From Microbacteriaceae bacterium PS02332 (lineage in GTDB: Bacteria; Actinomycetota; Actinomycetes; Actinomycetales; Microbacteriaceae), in NCBI GenBank assembly GCA_029959645.1, contig JASCOJ010000007.1:1-46666 (forward strand): a stretch of 46,666 bases of DNA, written 5' to 3'. Both the position numbers and the translations under genes were made by a program. The notes beneath the pieces were generated by a model, which made no database searches, had not been told where the DNA came from, and worked only from the letters and a program-made list of their open reading frames with translations. Numbering within the stretch: the first letter of the stretch is position 1; each line of letters starts with the position of its first letter. Positions 1 through 8,766 of this stretch are shown here, in pieces.

Positions 1-62
1 GACTCGCGCTGGGCGACCAGTCTCGGGCTCGTGCGCGCGAGACTTGTCGCTCAGCGCGAGTC
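1..62. repeat. Long imperfect inverted repeat, possible terminator or intergenic repeat
   Basis: Bases 1-11 are the exact reverse complement of bases 52-62. Pairing continues inward to about base 25 against base 38 with one G-T wobble and one mismatch, leaving a loop of about 12 bases. It lies 49 bases past the stop of the DUF4232 gene, so it could terminate that transcript. Its length and lack of a T tract also fit an intergenic repeat family. The window begins inside it, so its outer limit is unknown. Confidence 0.6.
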
Positions 63-110
63 TCGGGGCGGCGCGGGGCGGCGGCGCGGGGCGCGGAGGG
101 GCGGGGCCGG

Positions 111-878
111 TCAGGCGGCGGGGCCGGGGACGATGGCCGTCACCGTGAGCAGGGTGGGGATGTCGGCCGCGCAAGCGACGTAGCCGGGGGCGTCGACGAA
201 CAGGGAGTGCGTCTCGCCCGGCGGGATGACCCGAAAGCCGTCGGCGACACGCGGGTGGCACTCGGCGTTCGAGACGGCGGCGGGCCGGACGATCCGAATC
301 GTGAAATGCGCGGCACCCTTCGGTGCGAGGGCGACCGTGGGGTGCGGAGCCGAGCGGTCGAGTCCGGCGGCACGGCCGAGCTGGGCCCCGTTCCCGCCGC
401 CGACGACCGACGCGCCCGGCCAGCCCTGGAGCGTGCACGCCGCACCGCTGGTGTTCATGAGGGTCACGGCGACGTCGACGTCCGAGTCGGTGTGCACGTC
501 GGTCCTCGTCGCGCCCGACAACTGGCTCGTCGTGCACTTTGCAGACGCGGACCCACCGGTGCCGCTGGTCCCGCCGGCAGCCGAGCTCGACCCGTCGCCG
601 GGCGCGCTCCCCGTGGCGGTCGTCCCGGAACCCGCGGACGCCCCGGCCGTCGGGGTGGTGCTCGGAGTCGGTGTGCCCGTCGTGACCGAGGTCGTGTCGG
701 CGCTGGGCGTCGTGCTGGCGCCGGTCGTCATCTCCGGGGTGTCCGTGGTGCCCGTCGCGCAGCCCGTCAGGGTGAGCAGGCCCGCCAGCGCGGTCGTGAG
801 CACGAGGGTGCCGCGGATGCGCCGCGCGGGGGCTCCCCGTCGGAGGTGTCGTTCGGTGGTCGTGTCGTCGAGCTGCAT
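111..878 (-). CDS. DUF4232 domain lipoprotein
   Basis: Secreted lipoprotein of unknown function, 255 aa. An Arg-rich n-region and hydrophobic stretch lead to a lipobox ending LTGC (Cys about residue 40). A long Ser/Thr/Gly/Pro linker follows (about 41-110), then a globular domain with four Cys (CTTSQL, ACTL, AECHP, YVACA), as expected for DUF4232, an actinobacterial extracytoplasmic domain. The mature protein should be tethered to the outer face of the membrane by its lipidated Cys. It is divergent from the two-component pair at 1009-3002, and the 130-base gap must hold both promoters. ATG 878 is preceded at -12 to -7 by CACTGT, close to the TANNNT leaderless pattern seen elsewhere here. Family assignment is by pattern only. 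Confidence 0.8.
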   Translation of the reverse strand: MQLDDTTTERHLRRGAPARRIRGTLVLTTALAGLLTLTGCATGTTDTPEMTTGASTTPSADTTSVTTGTPTPSTTPTAGASAGSGTTATGSAPGDGSSSAAGGTSGTGGSASAKCTTSQLSGATRTDVHTDSDVDVAVTLMNTSGAACTLQGWPGASVVGGGNGAQLGRAAGLDRSAPHPTVALAPKGAAHFTIRIVRPAAVSNAECHPRVADGFRVIPPGETHSLFVDAPGYVACAADIPTLLTVTAIVPGPAA

Positions 879-1008
879 GGCCCCACAGTGACCGAGCCGC
901 GATGAGACGATCGTGAGGGTCTCATCCGGTCCTCACGCACGGACCGCCAGACTGCTCACTGCCCGGACGGACGACCGCCCGGTCAGGACCACGAGGAACG
1001 AGGACACG

Positions 1009-1668
1009 GTGCGGGTGCTGCTGCTCGAGGACGACGCCGACCTGGCGGCGACGCTGCTGACGAGCCTGCGCCGCTCCGGGTTCGCCGTCGACCACGCGTC
1101 GACGCTGGCCCAGGCCGACGAGGCGGTGGCGATCACCACCTACGACTGCCTGGTGCTCGACCGGTCGGTGCCGGACGGTGACTCCCTCTCGCTCGTGCGA
1201 CAGCTCCGCGCGACCGCCGACGACGTCGCCGTGCTCATGCTCACCGCTCGTGACACCGTCGAGGACCGCGTCGACGGCTTCCACGACGGTGCCGACGACT
1301 ACCTCGTGAAGCCCTTCGCCTACGCCGAACTCGAGGTGCGGATCCGCGCGCTCGGACGCCGCCGCACCGTCGACCGGACACCCGTGCTGCACGCCGGGGA
1401 CGTCGCGCTCGACAGCCCGCGGCACGAGGTCACCCGCGCGGGCGTGCTGCTCTCGCTCGGACCGAAGGAGTTCGCCGTGCTCGAGATGCTCATGGCCGCC
1501 CGCGGCGACGTGCTCTCCCGGACCGCGCTCTTCGAGGGGTGCTGGGACGAGCGCACCGACCCGACCTCGAACGTCGTCGACGCCGTGCTCGTGCAGCTCC
1601 GCAAGCGACTCGGTCCGCCCGACCTCATCGAGACCGTGCGGGGCGTCGGCTACCGCATCCGCGCATGA
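1009..1668 (+). CDS. OmpR/PhoB-family response regulator
   Basis: DNA-binding response regulator of 219 aa. The receiver domain (1-115) has the acidic pair E7-D8-D9, the phosphoacceptor Asp in LVLDR (about D51), a conserved Thr in MLTA and the Lys of LVKPF. The C-terminal winged helix (about 125-218) carries LSLGPKEFAVLEML and ends in VRGVGYRIRA, typical of Trans_reg_C. GTG 1009 is chosen because the receiver fold begins there and GAGG precedes it; an in-frame ATG at 913 would add 32 residues with no homology to the fold. It overlaps the histidine kinase by ATGA, so the two are translationally coupled. The stimulus is unknown; the divergent lipoprotein is a possible target. Confidence 0.92.
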   Translation: MRVLLLEDDADLAATLLTSLRRSGFAVDHASTLAQADEAVAITTYDCLVLDRSVPDGDSLSLVRQLRATADDVAVLMLTARDTVEDRVDGFHDGADDYLVKPFAYAELEVRIRALGRRRTVDRTPVLHAGDVALDSPRHEVTRAGVLLSLGPKEFAVLEMLMAARGDVLSRTALFEGCWDERTDPTSNVVDAVLVQLRKRLGPPDLIETVRGVGYRIRA

Positions 1669-3002
1669 CCCGGCGCAGGAGGGCGACTCCACCCGACCGG
1701 AGCGGCCGCCGTCCGAACACCGCGGCACGGCGCCGGTTCCGGTTCATCCGGTGGAGCATGACGGCGTTCTTCACCCTGACCACGGCCGCGTGCCTGATCG
1801 GCCTCGCGGTGTACGCGGCAAACGCCGACACGGATGGCCGCCGCCGGGTCGACGCCGGGCTCCTGACGCAGGCGACCCAGATCGCGGCCGGCATCAGCCT
1901 CGACGACGACGGCCAGATCCTCGCGGAGAGCGGCCCGGGCCCCGGGAACGGGTCACTCGAGACCGGCTTCCAGGCCGTCGGCTCCGCACCGGTCGCCGTC
2001 GTCGACGCGCACGGCATCGCCTACTCGTCACCGGGGCGGTCGTGGCTGCCCGCGTCGCGGACCGTGAGCCGAGCGGCGGAGGCGGTCCGGGCCTCCCGGT
2101 CGGACGTCTTCTTCACCGCACCCGGTCACGACGACGTGACCAACCGCTGGGTCGCCGTCCCGCTGGTCGACGCGGACACCGCCGTCGCGCTCGTCGGGAC
2201 GTCGGCGGTGCCGGCGGCCGACCACCGCACGGTGGTGCTCGGGCTGACCGCCGCGGTCGTCGGGCTCGTCCTCGCCGCGACGCTCGCCGGGCACCTGCTC
2301 GCCGCGCTCGCGATGCGACCGGCGGTGCGGCAGCTCGAGCAGCAGGAGCAGTTCCTCCGGGAGGCCTCGCACGAGTTGCGGACGCCGCTCGCGACGGTCG
2401 CGCTCATCGTCGAGTCGGGCCTCCGCGACCCGGAGACCGCGACCACCGCACTCCGGTCGGTGGACGAACGGCTCTCCGGGATCGACTTCCTCGTCCGGAG
2501 CCTCCTCGCGCGGGCCCGGGCGGACGCGAGCGACACCGCGGTCGAACAGCGGCCGTTGCGGCTCGACCAGCTCGTCGAGGTCACCGTGGACGACCTGCAG
2601 GCCGCCGACCGGGTGACCGTCGAGGCTGCGGCGACCGTGGTGCAGGGGAACGCCGACCTCATCGGGCAGGCGGTCCGGAACCTCGTGGAGAACGCCCTGC
2701 GGCACGCTCCCGGCAGCGCCGTGGTCGTGACGGTCGCCGACCGGTGCGTGACGGTCTCGGACACCGGACCCGCGGCGCTCGCCGGGGCACCGTCGGCCGG
2801 GCTGCCGTCGGGCGGGACGCCAGCCGTGCAGCCGGCGGAGGAGCTGTCGTCGGTCGGCGCGCCGGCCGCACGGGGCCACGTGCTCGGCACCGGCACCGGG
2901 CTGTCGATCGTGACGTGGGTGGCCGAGGTGCACCGCGCGGAGCTGTCCTTTGACACAACCCCACGCGGCGGACTCGAGGTCAGCCTGCGGTTCCCGGGGT
3001 GA
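1665..3002 (+). CDS. Sensor histidine kinase
   Basis: Membrane histidine kinase of 445 aa, partner of the regulator just upstream (4-base ATGA overlap). A transmembrane helix near residues 29-50 and a second near 185-215 bracket a roughly 130-aa extracytoplasmic sensor with no recognised fold. The HisKA box SHELRTP carries the phosphorylated His. The ATPase domain has an N box (NLVENALRH), a G1 box reading DTGPA where DxGxG is usual, and a G2 box GTGTGLSIV. A Gly/Pro/Ala-rich insert of about 30 residues lies between G1 and G2, so the ATP lid is unusual. No clear HAMP domain is visible between the second helix and HisKA. Confidence 0.9.
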   Translation: MTRRRRATPPDRSGRRPNTAARRRFRFIRWSMTAFFTLTTAACLIGLAVYAANADTDGRRRVDAGLLTQATQIAAGISLDDDGQILAESGPGPGNGSLETGFQAVGSAPVAVVDAHGIAYSSPGRSWLPASRTVSRAAEAVRASRSDVFFTAPGHDDVTNRWVAVPLVDADTAVALVGTSAVPAADHRTVVLGLTAAVVGLVLAATLAGHLLAALAMRPAVRQLEQQEQFLREASHELRTPLATVALIVESGLRDPETATTALRSVDERLSGIDFLVRSLLARARADASDTAVEQRPLRLDQLVEVTVDDLQAADRVTVEAAATVVQGNADLIGQAVRNLVENALRHAPGSAVVVTVADRCVTVSDTGPAALAGAPSAGLPSGGTPAVQPAEELSSVGAPAARGHVLGTGTGLSIVTWVAEVHRAELSFDTTPRGGLEVSLRFPG

Positions 3003-3020
3003 GCCAGCCGGCCGTCCGGT

Positions 3021-3077
3021 GCCGACGCGGCCGCCTGGCGCCGACGCGGCCGCCTGGCGCCGGCCCGGCCGCCCTGC
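3021..3077. repeat. 19-bp tandem repeat in convergent intergenic gap
   Basis: Two perfect 19-base copies (3021-3039, 3040-3058) are followed by a degenerate third (3059-3077). A different 15-base motif, CGGCGGGACGYGCGG, recurs at 3114, 3134 and 3164. Both lie between the convergent histidine kinase and SpoIIE genes. No gene is supported in this gap. Confidence 0.75.
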
Positions 3078-3191
3078 ATCGACGTGGTCGGCATCCGCAA
3101 CGGCGCGGCCGGCCGGCGGGACGTGCGGCCGGGCGGCGGGACGCGCGGTCCGGGGCGGCTGGCCGGCGGGACGCGCGGCGCCGAGCCCCGG

Positions 3192-4514
3192 TCAGACGCG
3201 CTGGGACTCCCGCGAGCCCGACACGTCGGCCGACACGGCGGGCGTCGCCGCCGCCTCGCGCCGGATCACGATGACCGTCACGTCGTCGTCGTGCGGCACC
3301 GCGTCCGCCCGCGCGGACAGCGCCCGCACGAGCGCCGCCGGCTCCCGGTCCCGCTGCGCGAGCTCGGCCACCTCGTCGACCGCGTCGTCGAGTCCGCCGA
3401 ACAGGTCGAGCACGCCGTCGCTGAAGGAGATGAGGAGGTCGCCGGGCGCGAGCGTCCCGTCCGTCGTCGCCCACTCGTCGCGGAGGCCCAACCCCAGCGG
3501 CAGGTCCGTCGAGCGCAGTCGCTCCACACCCCCGGCGGCGCGGAGCACGAAGCTCAGCCCGTGGCCCGCGTCGGCCCAGCGGAACGTGCCGTCATCGGCC
3601 ACCCGCGCGTGGAAGAGGGTGGTGAAGGTGACGTCGGTGCCGGCCTCCTCGGCGGTGAGCCCGTCGGAGGCCCGGCGCAGCGCCTCGGACGGGTCGTCGA
3701 CGGTGCGGGCGCTCCGGAGCGTCGCACGGACGGCGGCGGCGATGAGTCCGGCGCCGACGCCCTTGCCCATCACGTCACCGAGGCTGACGGCCAGGCCGTT
3801 CCCGGTCCGGTACCAGTCGAAGAAGTCGCCGCCGACGGACTTCGCGGGCAGGCAGGCGCCGGCGACGCTGAGGTCGGCCATCCGCCGCGAGCCGACGGCC
3901 CCGGCGTCCGACCCGCTGCTCGTCGGCAGCAGGGACCGCTGGACGGCGGCGGCGCGGGCGATCTCGGCGCGCACGACGCCCTCGTTGGCCTCGGCGGTGG
4001 CGACGGTGATCCGGGCGTGGCGGGAGAGCTCCTGCACGATGGTGGCGACCACGCCGAACACGACCGCGGTGAGCCCGAGGCGGATGAGCTCGCTCGGGGC
4101 CGGCGGGTCACCCGGGGTCAGGACGAACGGGGCGAGGAACACGACCGCGACGCCGAGCACCGACCAGATGACGGTCCGGCGTCCCTCGAGCGACGCCCAC
4201 CACACCACCGGCAGGAGCACGATCGCGCTGAAGATCGACGTCCCGGCGCCGGTGCCGGTACGGAGCAGGGCGATCGCCACGAAGTCGAGCACGAGCAGGA
4301 TCGGCACGAGGGCGGTGAGCCGCGGTAGCCAGCTCGACACCGCGGCGATCAGCGTGACGACGACGGTGGCGACGATGCTCGCGAGGAACGTCTCGGCGTC
4401 GGTGACGTGCAGTGCGGGCAGCACGACGCTGAGCAGCGCCGCGATCGCGAGGAGGCCGCTGATCGGCGCCTGCCGCACGATGGTGCTGTCGATGAGGCTG
4501 GTTGGGCTGGGCAT
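3192..4514 (-). CDS. Membrane SpoIIE/RsbU-type PP2C phosphatase
   Basis: Serine/threonine phosphatase of 440 aa. Residues 1-165 form about five hydrophobic helices with short loops. A helical linker (about 165-205: VQELSRHARITVATAEAN..., AAAVQRSLLP) leads into the PP2C_SpoIIE domain. Metal-binding acidic motifs are visible in order: VGGDFFDW, LGDVMGKGVGAG, DAGH, ISFSDGVLD and HDDDVTVIV. The QRSLLP stretch before the domain is typical of RsbU-like enzymes. In other bacteria such phosphatases dephosphorylate anti-sigma-factor antagonists; no partner STAS or RsbW gene is in the window. The transmembrane part has no known sensory fold. TAGCCT at 4524-4529 gives a near-leaderless start. Confidence 0.88.
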   Translation of the reverse strand: MPSPTSLIDSTIVRQAPISGLLAIAALLSVVLPALHVTDAETFLASIVATVVVTLIAAVSSWLPRLTALVPILLVLDFVAIALLRTGTGAGTSIFSAIVLLPVVWWASLEGRRTVIWSVLGVAVVFLAPFVLTPGDPPAPSELIRLGLTAVVFGVVATIVQELSRHARITVATAEANEGVVRAEIARAAAVQRSLLPTSSGSDAGAVGSRRMADLSVAGACLPAKSVGGDFFDWYRTGNGLAVSLGDVMGKGVGAGLIAAAVRATLRSARTVDDPSEALRRASDGLTAEEAGTDVTFTTLFHARVADDGTFRWADAGHGLSFVLRAAGGVERLRSTDLPLGLGLRDEWATTDGTLAPGDLLISFSDGVLDLFGGLDDAVDEVAELAQRDREPAALVRALSARADAVPHDDDVTVIVIRREAAATPAVSADVSGSRESQRV

Positions 4515-4523
4515 CGTCCCAGC

Positions 4524-4529
4524 AGGCTA
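4524..4529 (-). promoter_or_regulatory. Putative -10 box for the SpoIIE phosphatase
   Basis: TAGCCT on the minus strand, 9 nt before the ATG. Transcription 6-7 nt downstream would leave a leader of only 2-3 nt. Confidence 0.4.
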
Positions 4530-4574
4530 GCGGTCCGGACCGTGCCACGCCGAGAGCACCACCGGAACGCACGA

Positions 4575-4613
4575 ACGGCGGTGCGGCGCTCGGGATGAGC
4601 ACCACACCGCCGT
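4575..4613 (-). terminator. Hairpin terminator after the GH31 gene
   Basis: ACGGCGGTG (4575-4583) pairs with CACCGCCGT (4605-4613), and an inner GCTC/GAGC stem closes a GGGAT loop. It lies 25 bases past the GH31 stop. There is no T run, which is common in high-GC actinobacteria. Confidence 0.6.
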
Positions 4614-4637
4614 CCGGGTCAGCGACGGATCAGCCGA

Positions 4638-7600
4638 TCAGTCGCGGGCGCGACGTCGACGGTACCGCTGCGTCAGCAGCACACCACCGGCGGCGAGCAG
4701 CGCCGCGGCCAGCAGGCCGATCGGCAGCAGGTCCGCACCGGTCCACGCCAGCGCGCCGCTCGGGCGGTGCGCCGAGGACCCGGTGCCGGCACCGTTGCCC
4801 GGTGCAGCGGCACCCGGTGCGCCGGCTCCCGGCGTGGGGCTGCTGCTGGGCGTTCCGCCGGGCGCCGGAGCGGCCGTCGGACCCGTGGTCGGGTCGGTGC
4901 CGGCGGCCGCCGTCACCGTGAACGCGGCCCGGGCGAGGACCGTGTCACCGACCGAGGCCGTCACCGTGACCTGGCCGGAGGCCGTGGCCGGCACCGCCAG
5001 GTCGGCCGAGAAGGCGCCGTCCGAGTCGGTGTGCGCGGTGACCCCGCCGATGCCCGGCGCGGTCGCGAGGACCACGTCGGCGTCGGTCGGGAAGCCGCTG
5101 CCGGTGACGGTCTGCGTGGCACCCGCGGCGACGGTCGCGGACCCGACCTGGAGGCTCGGGGCCGCCGCCGCCTCGCTGGTGAACCGCACGACGGTGCGCT
5201 TCGTCACGGACCGCTCGTCGACCGGCACGCTGACGGTGCGCGTGGCGGCGTCGTAGGTCCACTCGGTGTCCGCGATCGCGCGGCCGTCGATGGTGACGGT
5301 CTGCGGGCGGTCGGCGTTCGTGAACGTCGCCGTCCACGAGCGGTTCTCGACCTGGCCCGCGAAGGTGCCGTCGGCCGGGGCGATGTCGAGCTTGCCGCCC
5401 GTCGCCTGCTGCGTGTAGCGGACGGCCGTGGAGGCGCTGGCCCCCGCCGCCTTCGCGGTCACGGCCGCCGGGGTGGTCGCGCCCGCCTTGGCGGTCGTGT
5501 CCTCGCCGGCGTCCTCGTGCAGGTCGAACGCGCCGTTCGCCCCGGTCGCCACCGTGAGGGTGACGGCGTCGAGCGGTGCGGCGTCGTTCGCGACGTGGTG
5601 CGAGCGGGTCGGGACGATCCCGCCGCTCTTCACGAACACGGGCATGGCGTTCAGGTCGGTCGTCACGTCGGCGGTGGTGCCGCCGGCGTACGTCTTCCCC
5701 GAGAACCAGTCGGTCCAGGAGCTGCCGGCCGGGAACCACACCGAGCGGGTGGCGTTGCCCGCCTCGTCGCTCGCGGTCGTGACCGGGGCGACGAGGACGT
5801 CCTTGCCGTACAGGTACTCGGAGCCGGCCTGCGCGTAGGACTGCTGCGCGTCCGGGTACTGCAGGTAGAGCGGCTGCAGGATCGGGGTGCCGGTCGCCGT
5901 GGCCTGCGCGGCGAGCGTGTACGTCAGGGGGAGCAGGTCCTCGCGGAGGTTGAGGAACTGCTTCGCCGACGCGTTCGCGGCGGCCGGGTACTGCCAGGGC
6001 AGCCGGTCGCTGTGGTTGCTGTGCAGGCGGTCGATCGGCTGGAAGGTCCCGAGCTGCACCCAGCGGGCGTAGAGGTCCTCCGGCAGCTGGGTCGTGCCCG
6101 GCTCGGCGCCGGTGATGCCGTACTGCGCACCGTTGTGGCCACCGATGTCGTGGCTGATCGACGCGAGGCCGGTCGCCGCGGACTCACCGGGGGTGTACCC
6201 GACCTCGGCCAGCAGCATGTCCCACGACGACGTGGTGTCACCGGTGAAGTGCACCGTGGTGCGCTTGTCCGCCCACGGCCCGGTCGGTACCGCCTGCGGG
6301 TTGCCGTAGCCACCCGCGGTCAGCGAGCCGTACGCCCGCGAGAACGCCAGACCGCGGCCGCCGAGGGCCTCGTCCGTGTACTTGGCGTACTGCGCGTTGA
6401 TGTACGCGTCAGGGGTGACGCCGTTCGCCGAGTACTTCGAGTTCTCGCTGCAGCACCAGTCGAGCCACCACATGTCGACGCCCTTCGGCTGCAGCGACGT
6501 GTGCAGGTCGAAGTACGCCTTGAGCTGGTCGGGGTCCGACCAGTCGAACAGGTAGCGGTCGCCGTCGCCCTTGGTGAGCTTGCCCTTCGCGGTGGCCTGC
6601 GCCTGCGCGAACTTCGGGTCCTTGCTCGAGATCGACGGGTGGATGTTGAGCGTGTTGTGGATGCCCTCGGCGTGCCAGTCGCTGAGGAGCCCGGTCATGT
6701 CCGGGATGCGGGCCGGGTCGACCGACCAGCCGTCCCACTTGCTGTCGCCCTGGTTGGTCGGGCTGCCGGTCTTGTAGTCGGTGTCGATCGCCATGACGTC
6801 GACGGGGACCTGCTCGTCCCGGAACTGCTTCGCGATGGCCTCGTAGTCGGCCTGCGAGCGGTCGTAGTACTCGGAGTACCAGACCCCGTACGCCCAGCGG
6901 GGGAGCAGCTTCGTCGGACCGGTGAGGACGGCGAGCTCCTGGAGGGCGTGGCGGTAGTCGGTGCCGTACCCGAAGACGTAGCCGTCCTGGTACTGCTTCC
7001 CACCGTGGTCGCCGGCGGGGGTGACGGTGTCCGTCGCCTGGTCGTACCCGGCTGAGGCGCTGTCGTCGAGGAGCGACCAGCCGTCCTGGTACAGGAGGCC
7101 CGGGTTCGTCTTCACGGACCCGTTCGCGGTGTCGAGGTCACGGCGGTACCCGCCGAGCGGGGCGTGCGCGGCGAGGATCGGCGACGCGGCGTCCACCACG
7201 GCGACGGTGTCGATGTTCACGTTGCAGTTGCCCGTGGTGGTCGGGCAGCCGATCGCGACGTCGTTCGCGCCCGCGGCGAGGTGCACCGGGACGGAGACGG
7301 TGTTCCAGTAGTCCCAGCCGCTGGTCGGGGGGAGTGCTGCGGTGGTGGCCTGCTGCCCGGTCGGGGCGGCCGTGAGCGTCGGCGTCGTGGTGAGGCCGTT
7401 GGCGTACCGGACCTGCAGGGCGTAGTCGCCCGCCGTCGGGACACCGGTGACGTGCGTCGTCATCTGCGCGCCGGTGCTCCAGAGGCCACCGACGAAGCTG
7501 CTGCCGGCGAACCCGTTGTGGTCGGACGCCTTCTGCGCCGTGCCCGTGAGGGTGGAGTCCTCCGCCTGGCAGACGACGCCGAACGCGCAGTCCTGCCCGG

Positions 7601-8477
7601 TGACCGTCGCGGACGGCGCCGGGTAGGCGGCGCCGGTCGGCACGATGGCGAGGCTGTCGACGTTCACGCGGCCGGAGTCGGTCGCGGTGCGCTCGATGCG
7701 GATCGTGTGCTCACCCGCGGTGAGGGCGAGGGGAGCGGTGGTCTGCTTCCACTCGTCCCAGTTCTTGCCCGCGGGCAGGCTCAGGGTGACCGGCGCCGCG
7801 TCGTCCACGATGATGCTCAGCGTGCGGGTCTCGACCTTGCCGTCGCCGCCCTGGTTGTTCGCGTACCGCATGGCAAGGTCGTAGTTGCCGGCCTGCTGCA
7901 CGGTGGTGGCAAGGGTCAGCGCGTTGCCGACGTTCTCGAACCCGGCGGCGAACCCGGCACCGGTGTACCCGCCGTGGTCGGTCGCGAGCGACAGGCCGGT
8001 GAGCCCGAGCGCCTCGGCCTCGCACAGCGTGCCGATCGTGCAGGACGGGGTCGGCTTCGTCACCCACGGCGTCCCCGCGACCTTCTGCCCGCTCGGCAGG
8101 GTCAGGCTGGTCTGCAGGGTGTCCTGCGTGAACGCCCCCGAGCCCTCCTTGTACCGGACGGTCATCGCGCCGGTGTCGAGCGTGAGCCACCCGCCCTGCT
8201 CGGTCTTGGTGAACTTCGTCGGCGCGAAGTCGTCGCGGCCGATGACGTTGAAGGTGCTGCCGTCGGTGAACCTCGCGTCACCGGCGTACTCGGTGCGGAT
8301 CAGGGTGGGGGAGAGCACCTCGAACCGGGCCTGCCCGGAGACGACGGTGCGGGCCGCTGCGGGGTCGGCGGCGGCGGGGAGTGCTGCGATGCCGAGCATG
8401 CCCAGCGCGGTCGCAGCGACGATGACCGAGGACAGCGCACGGCGCTGCCTCCGGGATCGAATGGAGATGGGACGCAA
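4638..8477 (-). CDS. Secreted, wall-anchored GH31 glycosidase with two CBM35/CBM6-like modules
   Basis: Glycoside hydrolase family 31 (retaining alpha-glycosidase or transglycosidase), 1279 aa from TTG 8477. TTG is preferred because GAGGAG lies 7 bases upstream and the signal peptide (Arg-rich, then a hydrophobic stretch to ALPAAADP) starts there; the in-frame ATG at 8606 adds 43 residues lacking signal character. The GH31 N-terminal beta-sandwich is interrupted by two CBM35/6-like modules (about 145-280 and 297-430; EAEALGL..., QAEDSTL...). The barrel has WWLDW (nucleophile Asp about 673) and FTGDTTSSW (likely acid/base Asp about 747), plus SHDIGGHNG. Beta domains, an Ig-like domain and a Pro/Gly/Thr linker follow. 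The end LAWTG, hydrophobic helix and RYRRRR is a class E type sorting signal. Substrate is not predictable; extracellular alpha-glucan or xyloside breakdown is the likely role. Confidence 0.9.
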   Translation of the reverse strand: MRPISIRSRRQRRALSSVIVAATALGMLGIAALPAAADPAAARTVVSGQARFEVLSPTLIRTEYAGDARFTDGSTFNVIGRDDFAPTKFTKTEQGGWLTLDTGAMTVRYKEGSGAFTQDTLQTSLTLPSGQKVAGTPWVTKPTPSCTIGTLCEAEALGLTGLSLATDHGGYTGAGFAAGFENVGNALTLATTVQQAGNYDLAMRYANNQGGDGKVETRTLSIIVDDAAPVTLSLPAGKNWDEWKQTTAPLALTAGEHTIRIERTATDSGRVNVDSLAIVPTGAAYPAPSATVTGQDCAFGVVCQAEDSTLTGTAQKASDHNGFAGSSFVGGLWSTGAQMTTHVTGVPTAGDYALQVRYANGLTTTPTLTAAPTGQQATTAALPPTSGWDYWNTVSVPVHLAAGANDVAIGCPTTTGNCNVNIDTVAVVDAASPILAAHAPLGGYRRDLDTANGSVKTNPGLLYQDGWSLLDDSASAGYDQATDTVTPAGDHGGKQYQDGYVFGYGTDYRHALQELAVLTGPTKLLPRWAYGVWYSEYYDRSQADYEAIAKQFRDEQVPVDVMAIDTDYKTGSPTNQGDSKWDGWSVDPARIPDMTGLLSDWHAEGIHNTLNIHPSISSKDPKFAQAQATAKGKLTKGDGDRYLFDWSDPDQLKAYFDLHTSLQPKGVDMWWLDWCCSENSKYSANGVTPDAYINAQYAKYTDEALGGRGLAFSRAYGSLTAGGYGNPQAVPTGPWADKRTTVHFTGDTTSSWDMLLAEVGYTPGESAATGLASISHDIGGHNGAQYGITGAEPGTTQLPEDLYARWVQLGTFQPIDRLHSNHSDRLPWQYPAAANASAKQFLNLREDLLPLTYTLAAQATATGTPILQPLYLQYPDAQQSYAQAGSEYLYGKDVLVAPVTTASDEAGNATRSVWFPAGSSWTDWFSGKTYAGGTTADVTTDLNAMPVFVKSGGIVPTRSHHVANDAAPLDAVTLTVATGANGAFDLHEDAGEDTTAKAGATTPAAVTAKAAGASASTAVRYTQQATGGKLDIAPADGTFAGQVENRSWTATFTNADRPQTVTIDGRAIADTEWTYDAATRTVSVPVDERSVTKRTVVRFTSEAAAAPSLQVGSATVAAGATQTVTGSGFPTDADVVLATAPGIGGVTAHTDSDGAFSADLAVPATASGQVTVTASVGDTVLARAAFTVTAAAGTDPTTGPTAAPAPGGTPSSSPTPGAGAPGAAAPGNGAGTGSSAHRPSGALAWTGADLLPIGLLAAALLAAGGVLLTQRYRRRRARD

Positions 8478-8766
8478 GTGTGTGCTCCTCGGGACGACGT
8501 CGTCCAACGGGCCGGGGGGCGGCCAGATCAGTGGGGCCGTCGACGCGACGGACCCATTACAACGCTGGAAACCATACGGCTCGCATGGCCCCCATGGAAG
8601 GGCCAATGTGTCCGCTGCTCGTTCCCCGGATGCCGGCGACGGGCGACGACCGGCACGTTGCTGGTCGAGCTCCGGGTGCTCCGCCCCGCGCTGGACGTGT
8701 CATCGCTGACTCCCCGCCGCCGCGGACCCTGCAGCGGATCGTCCGTCGTCGCAGCCGCGCGGCGGT

